Shown here piece after piece: positions 35,962 to 45,568 of a stretch of DNA of 64,000 nt. This DNA is from Pollutimonas subterranea (GTDB lineage: Bacteria > Pseudomonadota > Gammaproteobacteria > Burkholderiales > Burkholderiaceae_B). The position numbers were made by a program, and so were the translations under genes. The stretch lies in NCBI RefSeq assembly GCF_002849655.1, contig NZ_PDNW01000006.1, forward strand, positions 1 to 64,000, given 5' to 3'. The notes beneath the pieces are model-generated. The model made no database searches. It saw only the letters and a program-made list of their open reading frames with translations, and was not told the DNA's origin. Every line of letters begins with the position of its first letter. Position 1 is the first letter of the stretch.

Positions 35962-37137
35962 ATGGCTTCCAGTCCTCTAGCTCTACCTCCTGAACGCCGG
36001 ATCGCGCATCTGGACATGGATGCCTTCTACGCGTCGGTAGAGCTTTTGCGTTATCCCGAACTGCGCGGTTTACCCGTGGTCATTGGCGGGGGCGACAACG
36101 CACAGCCCAAAACGCTTCAGGACGGTACCCGCCTGTTCTCCCGACTGCGTGGCTACGTCGGGCGCGGGGTCATTACCACGTCAACGTACGAGGCGCGTGC
36201 CCTCGGTGTGTTTTCGGCCATGGGCACCATGAAAGCGGCGCAGCTCGCCCCCGATGCCATTTTGCTGCCGGTTGATTTCGTGGCATATCGGCATTTCTCG
36301 CGCCTGTTCAAGGCAGCCGTCGCCCAGGTGGCTCCCCTTATCGAGGACCGCGGCATTGACGAGATTTATATAGACCTGACCGAACATCCCGAGGAAACGG
36401 TGTTGCTGGCGCAGCGCATCAAGGCGGCGGTCGAACAGGCAACGGGCCTGTCCTGTTCCATCGGCATTTCGCCGAACAAGCTCCTGTCCAAAATTGCGTC
36501 CGACCTGGACAAGCCCAATGGCCTGACTATCATTGGTCCCGGCGACCTCCAGCGCAGGATCTGGCCGCTGCCGGTGGCTAAGGTCAACGGCATAGGGCCC
36601 AAAGCCAATGTCAAGCTTGCCGCCATCGGGATACACACCATTGCCGATCTCGCCCAAGCGCCGGCCGATCTGCTGCAGGATCATTTCGGGCTGACTTATA
36701 CGCGGTGGCTCATGAATGTGGCGCATGGCATTGATGATCGCTGCGTGGTGACTCATTCGGAGCCGAAGTCCATCAGCCGCGAAACCACCTTCGAGCGCGA
36801 CCTGCATGTGCAGCGGGATCGCGCCGCCTTGTCGGAGGTCTTTGTGCGTTTGTGCGCACAGCTGGAATCCGACCTGTTGCGTAAAGGCTATGTTGGGCGC
36901 ACTATTGGCATCAAGCTGCGGTTCGACGACTTTCGCACGGTAACGCGCGACCTGACCTTGCCGGCCTATACCTCTGACGCCGACGTCATACATCGCACTG
37001 CTGGACAATGTCTTAAACGTATCAAGCTTGATCACAAGATTCGTCTGCTGGGCGTGCGGGTCGGCAGCTTGTTGCCCGAGGTTCAGGTCGGAAGGGCCGC
37101 CCAGCTTCAAGAGCCTCGTCAGCTAAGCCTGTATTAA
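35962..37137 (+). CDS. dinB: DNA polymerase IV (Y-family)
   Basis: A 391-residue translesion polymerase. The catalytic segments are HLDMDAFYASVELL (the first metal Asp pair) and EDRGIDEIYIDLTE (the second Asp/Glu site). The little-finger region holds SRETTFERDL, and the chain ends with PRQLSLY, which fits a beta-clamp-binding tail. It copies damaged DNA with low fidelity and is SOS-induced in other bacteria; a LexA-like box lies directly upstream. ATG 35962 is chosen because earlier frame codons lie before the -10 element. It is longer than E. coli DinB (351) by N-terminal and internal additions. Confidence 0.93.
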   Translation: MASSPLALPPERRIAHLDMDAFYASVELLRYPELRGLPVVIGGGDNAQPKTLQDGTRLFSRLRGYVGRGVITTSTYEARALGVFSAMGTMKAAQLAPDAILLPVDFVAYRHFSRLFKAAVAQVAPLIEDRGIDEIYIDLTEHPEETVLLAQRIKAAVEQATGLSCSIGISPNKLLSKIASDLDKPNGLTIIGPGDLQRRIWPLPVAKVNGIGPKANVKLAAIGIHTIADLAQAPADLLQDHFGLTYTRWLMNVAHGIDDRCVVTHSEPKSISRETTFERDLHVQRDRAALSEVFVRLCAQLESDLLRKGYVGRTIGIKLRFDDFRTVTRDLTLPAYTSDADVIHRTAGQCLKRIKLDHKIRLLGVRVGSLLPEVQVGRAAQLQEPRQLSLY

Positions 37138-37277
37138 GGCATGCACTTTTATAACGAATCCGCGCTTTTAGCAAGTTCATTATTTCTTTTGGTGATATAT
37201 AAGTAATAATCCAATAGTTATAAGTCGGTTGAAAGCTTGCTAGCATGATGCTTTCCCCGACCCTTAGGCAGATAAAA

Positions 37278-38087
37278 ATGAAGCTATCCCGATTCGTAGG
37301 CGGCTTGCTGGCCGCCGGTGCTACCGCTTTCTCGGTCCTGGCCGCCAGCGGCGCCCATGCTGCCGACTTGCTCGATACGGTCAAAGAGCGTGGCACATTG
37401 ATCGTGGGTGTGGAGGGCACTTATCCGCCCTTTAACTTTGTGGACACCAAAACCGGCCAGCTCGAGGGCTTCGATATAGAAGTGTCCAATCTGCTCGCCG
37501 ACAAGCTCGGCGTAAAAGTCCAATTCGTGAAGACGGAATGGAGCGCGATCCTGGCCGGCCTCAGCTCAGGCAAGTTCGACGTGATCCTGAATCAAGTGGG
37601 CATCACGCCCGAGCGGGAAAAGGCCTTTGATTTTTCCGTTCCCTATGTCGCTTCCAGCCCACAGCTGATTCTTCGCAAGAACGATGACAGCGCTTATAAG
37701 AGCTTTGCCGACCTCAAAGGCAAGCGACTGGGCGTTTCACAAGGCAGCAATTACGAAACCCTGGCCAAGGCGCAGGAAGGCGTCCAGGTCAAAAGCTATC
37801 CGGGTGCGCCGGAATACCTGTCCGACCTGGTCAGCCAGCGTGTCGATGCAGCGCTTAACGATCAGTTGATGACCGCCTACCTCGTCAAGACCTCGAATAT
37901 ACCGATCAAGGGCGGAGCCATCGTAGGCGAACCCAAGTTCAATGGCATTCCCTTCAGGAAAGGCAACCCGGAATTCAAGGCGGCTCTGAACAAGGCGCTC
38001 CAGGACTCCTTTGACGATGGCACATTCGCCAAGATATCGAACAAATGGTTTGGCATCGACGTCAGCAAGGTCCGGGCACCCCAGTAA
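37278..38087 (+). CDS. Polar amino acid ABC transporter, substrate-binding protein
   Basis: A 269-residue periplasmic binding protein of the SBP family 3 type. A signal peptide covers about residues 1-27 (ending GAHAAD). The mature part has GTLIVGVEGTYPPFNFVD, EGFDIEVSNLLA and QVGITPEREKAFDFS, close to cystine-binding (FliY/TcyA-type) proteins. The permease gene begins 3 bases after its stop. The ATP-binding subunit is not adjacent. The start ATG 37278 gives a clean signal peptide; an ATG at 37245 would add 11 residues. Confidence 0.88.
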   Translation: MKLSRFVGGLLAAGATAFSVLAASGAHAADLLDTVKERGTLIVGVEGTYPPFNFVDTKTGQLEGFDIEVSNLLADKLGVKVQFVKTEWSAILAGLSSGKFDVILNQVGITPEREKAFDFSVPYVASSPQLILRKNDDSAYKSFADLKGKRLGVSQGSNYETLAKAQEGVQVKSYPGAPEYLSDLVSQRVDAALNDQLMTAYLVKTSNIPIKGGAIVGEPKFNGIPFRKGNPEFKAALNKALQDSFDDGTFAKISNKWFGIDVSKVRAPQ

Positions 38088-38090
38088 GTC

Positions 38091-38750
38091 ATGAACCTCG
38101 TCGAATTATTGACCCTGGCCGCCCCGATATTGTTGAAAGGCACGGGTTATACGCTGATCTTCGCCTTTGCGGCCATGTTCGGCGGGTTACTGGTAGGGTT
38201 CGTGCTGGCGGTCGCGCGTATCGTCCCCAGCCGCTGGTGCAACATACCGGCTGCGTTGTATGTCAGCATGATGCGCGGCACGCCTTTATTGGTGCAAGTG
38301 TTCATCATTTATTACGGCTTGCCCAGCATCGGCATTTCTTTCGAGCCGCTGACCGCCGGTGTTCTGGCGCTAAGCCTGAACGCGGGCGCGTATATCTCGG
38401 AAAGCCTGCGCGGCGCCATCCTGGGTATTTCCCGGGGTCAATGGTCGGCCGGCTATAGCCTGGGCCTGAACTACGGTCAGAATTTGTATTATGTGGTGAT
38501 ACCCCAGGCAATGCGACTGGCCGTACCGTCCATGAGCAATACCCTGATCAGCCTCATCAAGGACACATCTCTGGTGTCGGTCATTACCGTGACTGAGCTG
38601 CTGCTAGCCACCAAAGACGTCATCGCCACGACTTTTCAGCCTTTGCCTTTATACCTGGCGGCCGCCTTCATCTACTGGATGCTCAGCCTGTGCCTGGAGC
38701 ACATACAACGCCGCCTTGAAAGGTATTTCAGCCGAACCGTGGCCACCTGA
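38091..38750 (+). CDS. Polar amino acid ABC transporter, permease
   Basis: A 219-residue permease of the His/Glu/Gln/Arg-type family with about five transmembrane helices. The EAA loop reads GAILGISRGQWSAGYSLGL, and LYVSMMRGTPLLVQVFIIYYG is family-typical. It resembles TcyB/YecS cystine permeases and forms a unit with the binding protein 3 bases upstream. No ATPase gene follows; the next gene, a MOSC protein, is on the opposite strand. The transporter probably borrows a GlnQ-type ATPase from elsewhere. Confidence 0.9.
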   Translation: MNLVELLTLAAPILLKGTGYTLIFAFAAMFGGLLVGFVLAVARIVPSRWCNIPAALYVSMMRGTPLLVQVFIIYYGLPSIGISFEPLTAGVLALSLNAGAYISESLRGAILGISRGQWSAGYSLGLNYGQNLYYVVIPQAMRLAVPSMSNTLISLIKDTSLVSVITVTELLLATKDVIATTFQPLPLYLAAAFIYWMLSLCLEHIQRRLERYFSRTVAT

Positions 38751-38812
38751 TTGTTTCCGCCATGCACGGCGGCGGCGCCACGGTATCCGCGTGAAGCCTG
38801 GTTCAATCTGGT

Positions 38813-39685
38813 TCAAACGTTGAATTCCAGTTCGGCCGTATCGCCGGTTCGCAAGCTGGCTCCGTTAACGGAACCGGCCACGACGGCATTGACGCCGAAC
38901 AATATGCCTTCGGCAAAGCGCCGATACGACGAGAGGGTGAGTATCGGTTCCGGACCGGATTCCGCCGTGGATTGATTGATGCCGGGTATGGGGCAGCGGG
39001 CGCAACGCTTGACGAAGGCAAATGTCAGGGCACCGACCTGCATGCTCGCCAAGTAATCCTCTTCGTAAGCGTCCAGGCCTTGCACGACGATATTGGGCCG
39101 GAAGCGATTCATGGGAACCGGAGCCTGCCCCTTGCCGACCAATTGCTGGTTCAGGGCATCCAGCGAGCCCTGGTTGGCAACCAGGAACGGAAAACCGTCG
39201 GCAAAGCCGAACGGGTGGTCGGCGGGAAAGTCTGGAACCTGTTCATGATGCTTGCGGCGCCATGCATTGACGTGATCTCGGCTCGCCAGGCGTTCGGCCA
39301 AGGGATGTACGCGCAAGAGGCGACACGGGGTGCCCATGAATTCGCCCAGCCATAGTGCCACGGCATCGCCCTCATCCAGGCCCAGGGTGTCGCTGCCGAA
39401 GATGCGCACCGAGACTGGTGGCGGCGCGGGCGTATCCGCCGCGGGTGCAAGTACAAACGTAGCCATCCCGGGGGCGTTCAAGGTCAGGGACCCTTCTTCG
39501 GGCGTGGGCTGGATCAGCGCCATTTTGGCGTACTGGCGCTGGGTCATGAAGACACCTTGCCGATCCACAATGACCCATTGCCGGTCAAATGCCAGCCCCG
39601 CCTGCGTCAGGCCTACCTCGGTGTGAGAAATGCCGGCGCACGATTTGACGGGATAGCTATGCAAACTCAGGATAGTGATGGTCAT
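38813..39685 (-). CDS. MOSC-domain protein (YcbX/mARC-like)
   Basis: A 290-residue protein with a MOSC N-terminal beta-barrel domain (LHSYPVKSCAGI at the start) and a MOSC domain (FRPNIVVQGLDAYEED, then KRCARCPIPGINQ with the likely molybdenum-ligand Cys). Related proteins hold the molybdenum cofactor and reduce N-hydroxylated compounds. No C-terminal [2Fe-2S] ferredoxin domain is present, unlike E. coli YcbX, so a separate electron donor is needed. It is convergent with the amino acid permease gene. Confidence 0.85.
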   Translation of the reverse strand: MTITILSLHSYPVKSCAGISHTEVGLTQAGLAFDRQWVIVDRQGVFMTQRQYAKMALIQPTPEEGSLTLNAPGMATFVLAPAADTPAPPPVSVRIFGSDTLGLDEGDAVALWLGEFMGTPCRLLRVHPLAERLASRDHVNAWRRKHHEQVPDFPADHPFGFADGFPFLVANQGSLDALNQQLVGKGQAPVPMNRFRPNIVVQGLDAYEEDYLASMQVGALTFAFVKRCARCPIPGINQSTAESGPEPILTLSSYRRFAEGILFGVNAVVAGSVNGASLRTGDTAELEFNV

Positions 39686-39771
39686 GGCTGACGAGCGGTT
39701 GATGGCAGGCCGGGAACACGACCCATGTGGCGCATAATAGCGCTTGCCTGCAATAGATGTGAAGGAATACC

Positions 39772-40668
39772 ATGCCCGCGAAAGATTGGCTGGCTGCTCT
39801 TGTGGTGGTCATCGCCTGGGGTCTGAATTTTGTCGTGATCAAGCAGGGCCTGAGCGAAATTCCGCCGCTGCTCCTGGGTGCCTTGCGATTTTCGTTCGTC
39901 GCGCTTCCCGCTGTGTTCTTCATCAAGCGCCCCGCGTTGCCCTGGCGCATCGTTGTCCTGTACGGACTGACCATCAGCCTGGGCCAGTTCGTCTTCTTGT
40001 TTACCGCCATGTATGTCGGCATGCCGGCGGGCCTGGCTTCATTGGTGCTGCAGGCGCAAGCGTTCTTCACGGTGTTGATGGCAGCGCTGTTCCTGCGCGA
40101 AAAGGTACGACTCCATAATGTGCTGGGCATGGCGGTGGCGGTCGTGGGGCTGCTGTTCATTGAGCAAGGCGCCATGCCGGGCAGCGTGCCGATACTGGGC
40201 TTCGCCCTGACGCTGCTGGCCGCAATGAGCTGGGCTGCCGGGAATATCGTCACCAAGGGGGCGGGCAAGATCGATATGCTGAGCCTGGTCGTTTGGGGCG
40301 CCCTGATTCCGCCTGCGCCATTCTTCATCTTGTCGTGGGCATTCGAAGGTCCGGACGCAATACAGGCCAGCCTTGCCGGGATAAGCTATGTGGGCGTGCT
40401 CGCCGTTTTCTACTTGGCCATGATTGCGACTATCGTGGGGTATGTGCTTTGGGGGCGCCTGTTGAGCCGGCATCCAGCCAGCAAGGTTGCGCCCTTGAGC
40501 CTTCTGGTGCCGGTGGTAGGACTGATTTCGGCCGCCGTGTTCCTGGGCGAGCATCTGGCATCCATCCAATGGATGGGCGGTGCACTGGTGATGCTGGGGC
40601 TGGCCATAAACGTATTTGGCCTGGTACTGTGGAATCAGCTTCGAAATTCCAAACTGCTACTGCGTTAA
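39772..40668 (+). CDS. eamA: EamA-family exporter, O-acetylserine/cysteine type
   Basis: A 298-residue DMT-superfamily membrane protein with ten predicted helices in two EamA repeats. It is close in pattern to E. coli EamA (VVIAWGLNFVVIKQGL, YGLTISLGQFVFLF and MPAGLASLVLQAQAFFTV), which exports O-acetylserine and cysteine. AAGGA lies 6 bases before ATG 39772. It is divergent from the MOSC gene and 89 bases upstream of argD. Confidence 0.87.
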   Translation: MPAKDWLAALVVVIAWGLNFVVIKQGLSEIPPLLLGALRFSFVALPAVFFIKRPALPWRIVVLYGLTISLGQFVFLFTAMYVGMPAGLASLVLQAQAFFTVLMAALFLREKVRLHNVLGMAVAVVGLLFIEQGAMPGSVPILGFALTLLAAMSWAAGNIVTKGAGKIDMLSLVVWGALIPPAPFFILSWAFEGPDAIQASLAGISYVGVLAVFYLAMIATIVGYVLWGRLLSRHPASKVAPLSLLVPVVGLISAAVFLGEHLASIQWMGGALVMLGLAINVFGLVLWNQLRNSKLLLR

Positions 40669-40687
40669 AATTTGCAGCTCGCAGCAG

Positions 40688-40717
40688 TGGCTGCCACAGC
40701 GATGGCTGCCGAAGCGA
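40688..40717 (+). repeat. Short tandem repeat, 15-base unit twice
   Basis: TGGCTGCCACAGCGA is followed directly by TGGCTGCCGAAGCGA, 13 of 15 bases identical. It lies in the gap between eamA and argD, about 40 bases before the argD start. A role is not apparent; it may be slippage-derived. Confidence 0.5.
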
Positions 40718-40757
40718 CTGCTGTCGTCACCTCTTTTTCTGAATACAGGATGCCAAT

Positions 40758-41948
40758 ATGAAATTTGATCGGTCGGGTGTGGATGCGCTTATGGAAATCA
40801 CTTCGCGCCCGGAGCTGGTTTTCATGCGCGGGCAGGGCTCTTGGCTTGAGGACCACACAGGCAAGCGATACCTGGATTTCATCCAGGGCTGGGCCGTGAA
40901 TTGCCTTGGCCATAGTCCGGTGGAGATCGTCCAGGCGATCAACAAGCAAGCCGCGCTGCTGATCAATCCTTCTCCGGCATTTTATAACCTGCCCTCCATG
41001 GAGCTCGCCAAGCGCCTTACCGGCGCGTCGTGCTTCGATCGAATTTTTTTCGCCAACAGCGGTGCCGAGGCCAATGAAGGCGCCATCAAGCTTGCCCGAA
41101 AGTGGGGGCGCCTGAATCGCAAGGGAGCGTTCAAGATCATCACGTTCGACCACAGCTTTCATGGCCGCACGATAGCCACCATGTCGGCGTCGGGCAAGCC
41201 TGGTTGGGACACCTTGTATGCACCACAGGTCGATGGCTTTCCCAAGGCCGACTTGAACGACCTCGAATCGGTCCGCGCACTGATCGATGACCAAACCGTT
41301 GCCATCATGCTGGAACCTGTGCAGGGCGAAGCCGGCGTCATCCCGGCCACCCGCGATTTCATGCATGGCTTGCGCAAGCTGGCCGACGAGCACGGCCTGT
41401 TGTTGATCGTCGACGAGGTGCAGACAGGCATGGGACGCACCGGCAAGCTGTTCGCGTATGAGTTGTCGGGTGTGACGCCCGACATTATGACGCTGGGCAA
41501 AGGCATAGGCGGCGGCGTGCCGCTGGCCGCCCTGTGCGCGCGCGAGGCCGTGTCGTGTTTCGAGCACGGCGACCAGGGTGGTACCTATAACGGCAATCCC
41601 CTGATGACCGCGGCTGGCGTGGCGGTGTTCGATGCACTTACCGCGACGGGCTTTATGGATGCGGTCAACGCCCGCGCCCAACAGCTATCCGAAGGGTTGC
41701 TGGCTTTGTCGGCAAAATGGGGCATGAAGGGCGAACGCGGTGAAGGCCTGTTGCGCGCGCTGATGCTCGATCGTGACGATGGCGCGGCCATCGTGGAAGC
41801 GGCGCGCGACTGGGCCCCGGAAGGCATGTTGCTGAATGCGCCGCGTCCAAACCTGTTGCGTTTCATGCCGTCCTTGAACGTAACCGCCCAGGAAGTCGAC
41901 CTTATGCTGGAGCGGCTGGACGAAGTCATCAACAAGGTACGCAGCTAG
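40758..41948 (+). CDS. argD: Class III aminotransferase, acetylornithine type
   Basis: A 396-residue PLP-dependent aminotransferase. The segments [37 protein letters not shown] and [12 protein letters not shown] are followed by the Schiff-base lysine in [12 protein letters not shown]. These fit acetylornithine aminotransferase, which makes N-acetylornithine in arginine synthesis; some members also act in lysine synthesis or on other omega-amino acids, so the assignment is by family only. AGGA lies 8 bases before ATG 40758. A GntR gene follows in the same orientation after 161 bases. Confidence 0.85.
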   Translation: MKFDRSGVDALMEITSRPELVFMRGQGSWLEDHTGKRYLDFIQGWAVNCLGHSPVEIVQAINKQAALLINPSPAFYNLPSMELAKRLTGASCFDRIFFANSGAEANEGAIKLARKWGRLNRKGAFKIITFDHSFHGRTIATMSASGKPGWDTLYAPQVDGFPKADLNDLESVRALIDDQTVAIMLEPVQGEAGVIPATRDFMHGLRKLADEHGLLLIVDEVQTGMGRTGKLFAYELSGVTPDIMTLGKGIGGGVPLAALCAREAVSCFEHGDQGGTYNGNPLMTAAGVAVFDALTATGFMDAVNARAQQLSEGLLALSAKWGMKGERGEGLLRALMLDRDDGAAIVEAARDWAPEGMLLNAPRPNLLRFMPSLNVTAQEVDLMLERLDEVINKVRS

Positions 41949-42109
41949 TAAAAACGGAGAGGCTGGCGCGAAGGCGCGCCGGCCAACTCGAGCAGCCGCT
42001 CAGTATGGCTGCTTTACCAGGAAAGCATAATGCCGAGCGCCGCGATTACTGGCGGCTAAAATATTAGTATATTCGGGCATGGCCTGATGCTTTTTTGTAA
42101 GGGACCAAT

Positions 42110-42808
42110 ATGGGTTTGCCTATGAAGCCGAACACTGAGCTTGACCGTGGCCGGCATGCATCCCCGCAGTTATACGAGTTGCTCAGGGCCCAGATCGTAT
42201 CGTTGGCGCTGGAGCCGGGCGCGCCGTTGTCGCGCGTCAAACTGTCGGCCGAATTCAATGTAAGCCAGACCCCGGTGCGGGAAGCCTTATTGAAGTTGAC
42301 CGAGGAAAAGCTGGTCGATGTCTTTCCGCAGGCTGCCACCCGAGTCAGCCTCATCGATATCGAGTTTGCGCAGGAGACACATTTTCTACGCCGTGCGATC
42401 GAGCTGGAGATCGTGCGCGAGCTGGCATTGAGCCGGCCGCCACAATTGATCGGCGAATTGAAGATGCTGCTGAGCCGTCACGAGGCCTTGCGCGATAAAC
42501 CCGATCTGGCTGGCTTCTCCCAGACTGACGAGGCCTTTCATCGCTGCATGTACCGGGCGGTGGGCAAGGACGCGTTATGGTCGCTGGTGCACAGCCGCAG
42601 CGGCCACATTGACCGCTTGCGGCGCCTGCACCTGCCTGCCCGCGGCAAGCTGGAACGCATAGTCAGCGATCACAGGCTGTTGCTTGATGCCATAGAAGCC
42701 GGCGATGCGTTGCAGGCCCAGGAGGCACTGCGTACGCATCTGTCGGGCACGTTGGAGTATGTCGAGAAAATCCGCCAGGCTCACCCCCAGTATTTCACCA
42801 GGCGGTGA
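42110..42808 (+). CDS. GntR-family regulator, FCD type
   Basis: A 232-residue regulator with a winged helix (about residues 25-90, KLSAEFNVSQTPVREALLKL) and a helical FCD effector domain (DEAFHRCMYRAVGKDALW, SDHRLLLDAIEAGD). The target is unknown. Candidates are the convergent malate synthase gene, whose 3' end is 18 bases away, or argD upstream. An AT-rich dyad AATAT...ATATT (42060-42073) in the leader may be its own operator. AAGGGA lies 6 bases before ATG 42110. Confidence 0.85.
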   Translation: MGLPMKPNTELDRGRHASPQLYELLRAQIVSLALEPGAPLSRVKLSAEFNVSQTPVREALLKLTEEKLVDVFPQAATRVSLIDIEFAQETHFLRRAIELEIVRELALSRPPQLIGELKMLLSRHEALRDKPDLAGFSQTDEAFHRCMYRAVGKDALWSLVHSRSGHIDRLRRLHLPARGKLERIVSDHRLLLDAIEAGDALQAQEALRTHLSGTLEYVEKIRQAHPQYFTRR

Positions 42809-42826
42809 GCGGGCCGGCGGTGTTGT

Positions 42827-44989
42827 TTACAAGGATGCCTTCACGGTCTGGCGCCATTGATGCAGTAGCGGTTCCGTGTAGCCGTTAGGCTGTTCCAGCC
42901 CCTTGAACACCAGGTCGCAAGCGGCCTTGTAGGCGGCCGATTTCTCGAAATTCCCCGCCATGGGCTGGTAGGCCGAATCGCCGGCGTTCTGGCCGTCAAC
43001 GACCGCGGCCATGCGCTGCATGGTTTCCGTCACCTGTTCCTTGCTGACGATATTGTGGCGCAGCCAGTTGGCCATGTGCTGGCTGGAAATACGCAGCGTG
43101 GCACGGTCTTCCATGAGGCCGACGTTATGGATGTCGGGTACCTTGGAGCAACCTATGCCCTGGTCGATCCAGCGCACGACATAACCCAGGATACCTTGGG
43201 CGTTGTTGTCGAGCTCTTCCTGGATTTCCTGTGCCGACCAGTTGGTGTCGGTCGCCACTGGGATGGTCAGGATCTTGTCCAGCAATGGCTCGGACTTGCC
43301 TTCCATGCCGCGCTGGATTTCCTGCACGTCGACCTGATGGTAGTGCAGGGCATGCAGTGTGGCTGCCGTCGGAGACGGTACCCAGGCGGTGTTGCCGCCG
43401 GCTTTCAGGTGACCGATCTTCTGGGCCAGCATATCGGCCATGAGGTCGGGCATGGCCCACATTCCCTTGCCGATCTGGGCCTGGCCCCGCAGTCCGCATT
43501 CCAACCCGACCTGGACATTATTGCGCTCGTAGGCATCGATCCAGACGCTGCGCTTCATGTCGCCCTTGCGCACCATGGGTCCGGCTTCCATGGAGGTGTG
43601 CATTTCATCGCCGGTGCGATCCAGGAAGCCGGTGTTGATAAAGGCGACCCGTTCGGTGGCTTGCGCAATGCAGGCTTTCAGGTTGGTGCTGGTGCGCCGC
43701 TCTTCGTCCATGATGCCCATTTTTATGGTGTTGGGCGCCAGTCCCAGCAAGGCTTCTGTGCGGGCGAAAAGTTCGCTGGCGAAGGCCACTTCGTCGGGGC
43801 CATGCATTTTCGGCTTCACAATGTAGATTGAACCGCTGCGCGAATTGCCGCGTTTCTTGAGGTCGTGCATGGCGACGAGTGAGGTGAAGACGGCGTCGAG
43901 TATGCCTTCGGGTATCTCCGCGCCTTGTTCATCCAGTATGGCCGGGTTGGTCATGAGATGGCCGACATTGCGTATGAACATCAGGGACCGGCCATGCAGT
44001 TCGCTTGTCTCGCCATTGGTATCGGTGTAGCGGCGGTTCGGGTTCAAGCTGCGTGTGAACGTCGTGCCCCCCTTTGAAACCTCTTCGACCAGCGTGCCGT
44101 TCATCAGGCCGAGCCAGTTCCGATACGCGCTGACCTTGTCTTGTGCGTCGACGGCGGCGATGGAATCTTCGCAGTCCATGATAGTGGTCAGGGCCGACTC
44201 CATGAGCACGTCCTTGATGCCGGCGCCGTCCTGCTGGCCGATGGGATGGGAGTTGTCGATCTGGATTTCAAAGTGCAGGCCGTTGTGCTTGAAAACCAGC
44301 GCCTCGGGTGCTGATGCGTCGCCGCGATAGCCCAGAAACAGCTCGGGTTGCGCAAGCGTCGTGTGCTGCTCTTCGCCCAAGCTGACTTTAAGCCGGCCAT
44401 TTTCGACCGAGTACGCGGTGGCATCGGTGTGCGAACCCTGCGCCAGCGGGATGCTGTCATCAAGGAACTTGCGTGCAAATGCAATGACTCGGGTGCCGCG
44501 CACCGGGTTGTAGCCACCGGCGCGTGTGGCGCCGTCTGCCTCGGAAATGGCGTCGGTGCCGTACAGCGCGTCGTACAGGCTGCCCCAACGCGCGTTGGCC
44601 GCATTAAGGGCATAGCGAGCGTTGGTGATGGGTACCACCAGTTGCGGGCCGGCCTGCTGGGTGATTTCGGTGTCTATATTGCTGGTGTGGACCGAAACGG
44701 CGGCCGGAATGTCACTCAGGTAGCCGATCTCGCGCAAGAAGGCCTGGTAGCCGGAGGCATCGGCAATGGGTCCGGGATTTTGGCGATACCAGTTGTCGAG
44801 TTCGGCTTGAAGGCGATCGCGCTCGGCCAGCAACTGCCGGTTCTTCGGAGCCAGGTCGTGTACCAGCTTGTCCAGCCCCGACCAGAAGACATCGGAAGCG
44901 ACGCCGGTGCCGGGCAGCGCCTCCTGCTCGGCAAATTGGTGAAGCTCGGGGGCCACTTGCAATCGTCTGCATGAAATTCGGGCGGTCAT
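42827..44989 (-). CDS. glcB: Malate synthase G
   Basis: A 720-residue enzyme, the usual length of the G isoform, condensing glyoxylate and acetyl-CoA to malate. Typical segments are [30 protein letters not shown]-like ([14 protein letters not shown]) and [18 protein letters not shown], with the catalytic Asp near the C-terminus. It serves glyoxylate and C2-compound use. The start [10 protein letters not shown] at 44989 follows AAAGGA with 6-base spacing. No isocitrate lyase or glycolate oxidase gene is in the window. It is divergent from phhB, with 276 bases between that hold nothing else recognisable. Confidence 0.94.
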   Translation of the reverse strand: MTARISCRRLQVAPELHQFAEQEALPGTGVASDVFWSGLDKLVHDLAPKNRQLLAERDRLQAELDNWYRQNPGPIADASGYQAFLREIGYLSDIPAAVSVHTSNIDTEITQQAGPQLVVPITNARYALNAANARWGSLYDALYGTDAISEADGATRAGGYNPVRGTRVIAFARKFLDDSIPLAQGSHTDATAYSVENGRLKVSLGEEQHTTLAQPELFLGYRGDASAPEALVFKHNGLHFEIQIDNSHPIGQQDGAGIKDVLMESALTTIMDCEDSIAAVDAQDKVSAYRNWLGLMNGTLVEEVSKGGTTFTRSLNPNRRYTDTNGETSELHGRSLMFIRNVGHLMTNPAILDEQGAEIPEGILDAVFTSLVAMHDLKKRGNSRSGSIYIVKPKMHGPDEVAFASELFARTEALLGLAPNTIKMGIMDEERRTSTNLKACIAQATERVAFINTGFLDRTGDEMHTSMEAGPMVRKGDMKRSVWIDAYERNNVQVGLECGLRGQAQIGKGMWAMPDLMADMLAQKIGHLKAGGNTAWVPSPTAATLHALHYHQVDVQEIQRGMEGKSEPLLDKILTIPVATDTNWSAQEIQEELDNNAQGILGYVVRWIDQGIGCSKVPDIHNVGLMEDRATLRISSQHMANWLRHNIVSKEQVTETMQRMAAVVDGQNAGDSAYQPMAGNFEKSAAYKAACDLVFKGLEQPNGYTEPLLHQWRQTVKASL

Positions 44990-45265
44990 GGTACGTCCTT
45001 TAATATTGATGAAATAGCCGGGCACGCAAAGGCGTCGGCCAGGGAGCCCTGCCATGTAATGTATAGGCGTTGTAACCTGGAACGAGTAGACTGTTGCGAA
45101 GGCGCGCACCTATTATGGCCTCTGGCGAAGCAGGACTCAACACCACCCGGAGTTATAGGACCTGGTACAAAAAGTACCTGATCCGCCTTCGGTGTAGCCT
45201 TATTCCATTACCCAGGTGCATTAGTACGTCGCCTGCTTTGGCCTCTCCACGACAAAGGAAAGCTC

Positions 45266-45553
45266 ATGAAAAACCAAGTGAAATTGATCGGCGCCCCTTC
45301 AGCCATGTTGCTGCTGGAAGGCTGGTCTGCGCTCGAAGGGCGCGATGCCATCAATAAAACTTTCATTTTCAAGAATTTCAATGAGGCGTTCGGTTTCATG
45401 ACCTGCGTAGCCATGCAGGCCGAGAAACTCGACCATCATCCTGAATGGACGAACGTCTACAACCGGGTTACCGTCACCTTGTCCACCCATGACGCCAAGG
45501 GCGTTACCGAACGCGATGTGGCGCTAGCCCTGTTCATGGATAAATTGGCATAA
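45266..45553 (+). CDS. phhB: Pterin-4a-carbinolamine dehydratase
   Basis: A 95-residue protein with the full dehydratase motif: [19 protein letters not shown], then [10 protein letters not shown]. It regenerates tetrahydrobiopterin-type cofactors after aromatic amino acid hydroxylation. No phenylalanine hydroxylase gene is adjacent; the neighbour 15 bases downstream is a substrate-binding-domain protein, and the two may be co-transcribed. AAAGGAAAGCTC precedes ATG 45266. Confidence 0.92.
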   Translation: MKNQVKLIGAPSAMLLLEGWSALEGRDAINKTFIFKNFNEAFGFMTCVAMQAEKLDHHPEWTNVYNRVTVTLSTHDAKGVTERDVALALFMDKLA

Positions 45554-45568
45554 CTTACGGAAACCCCG

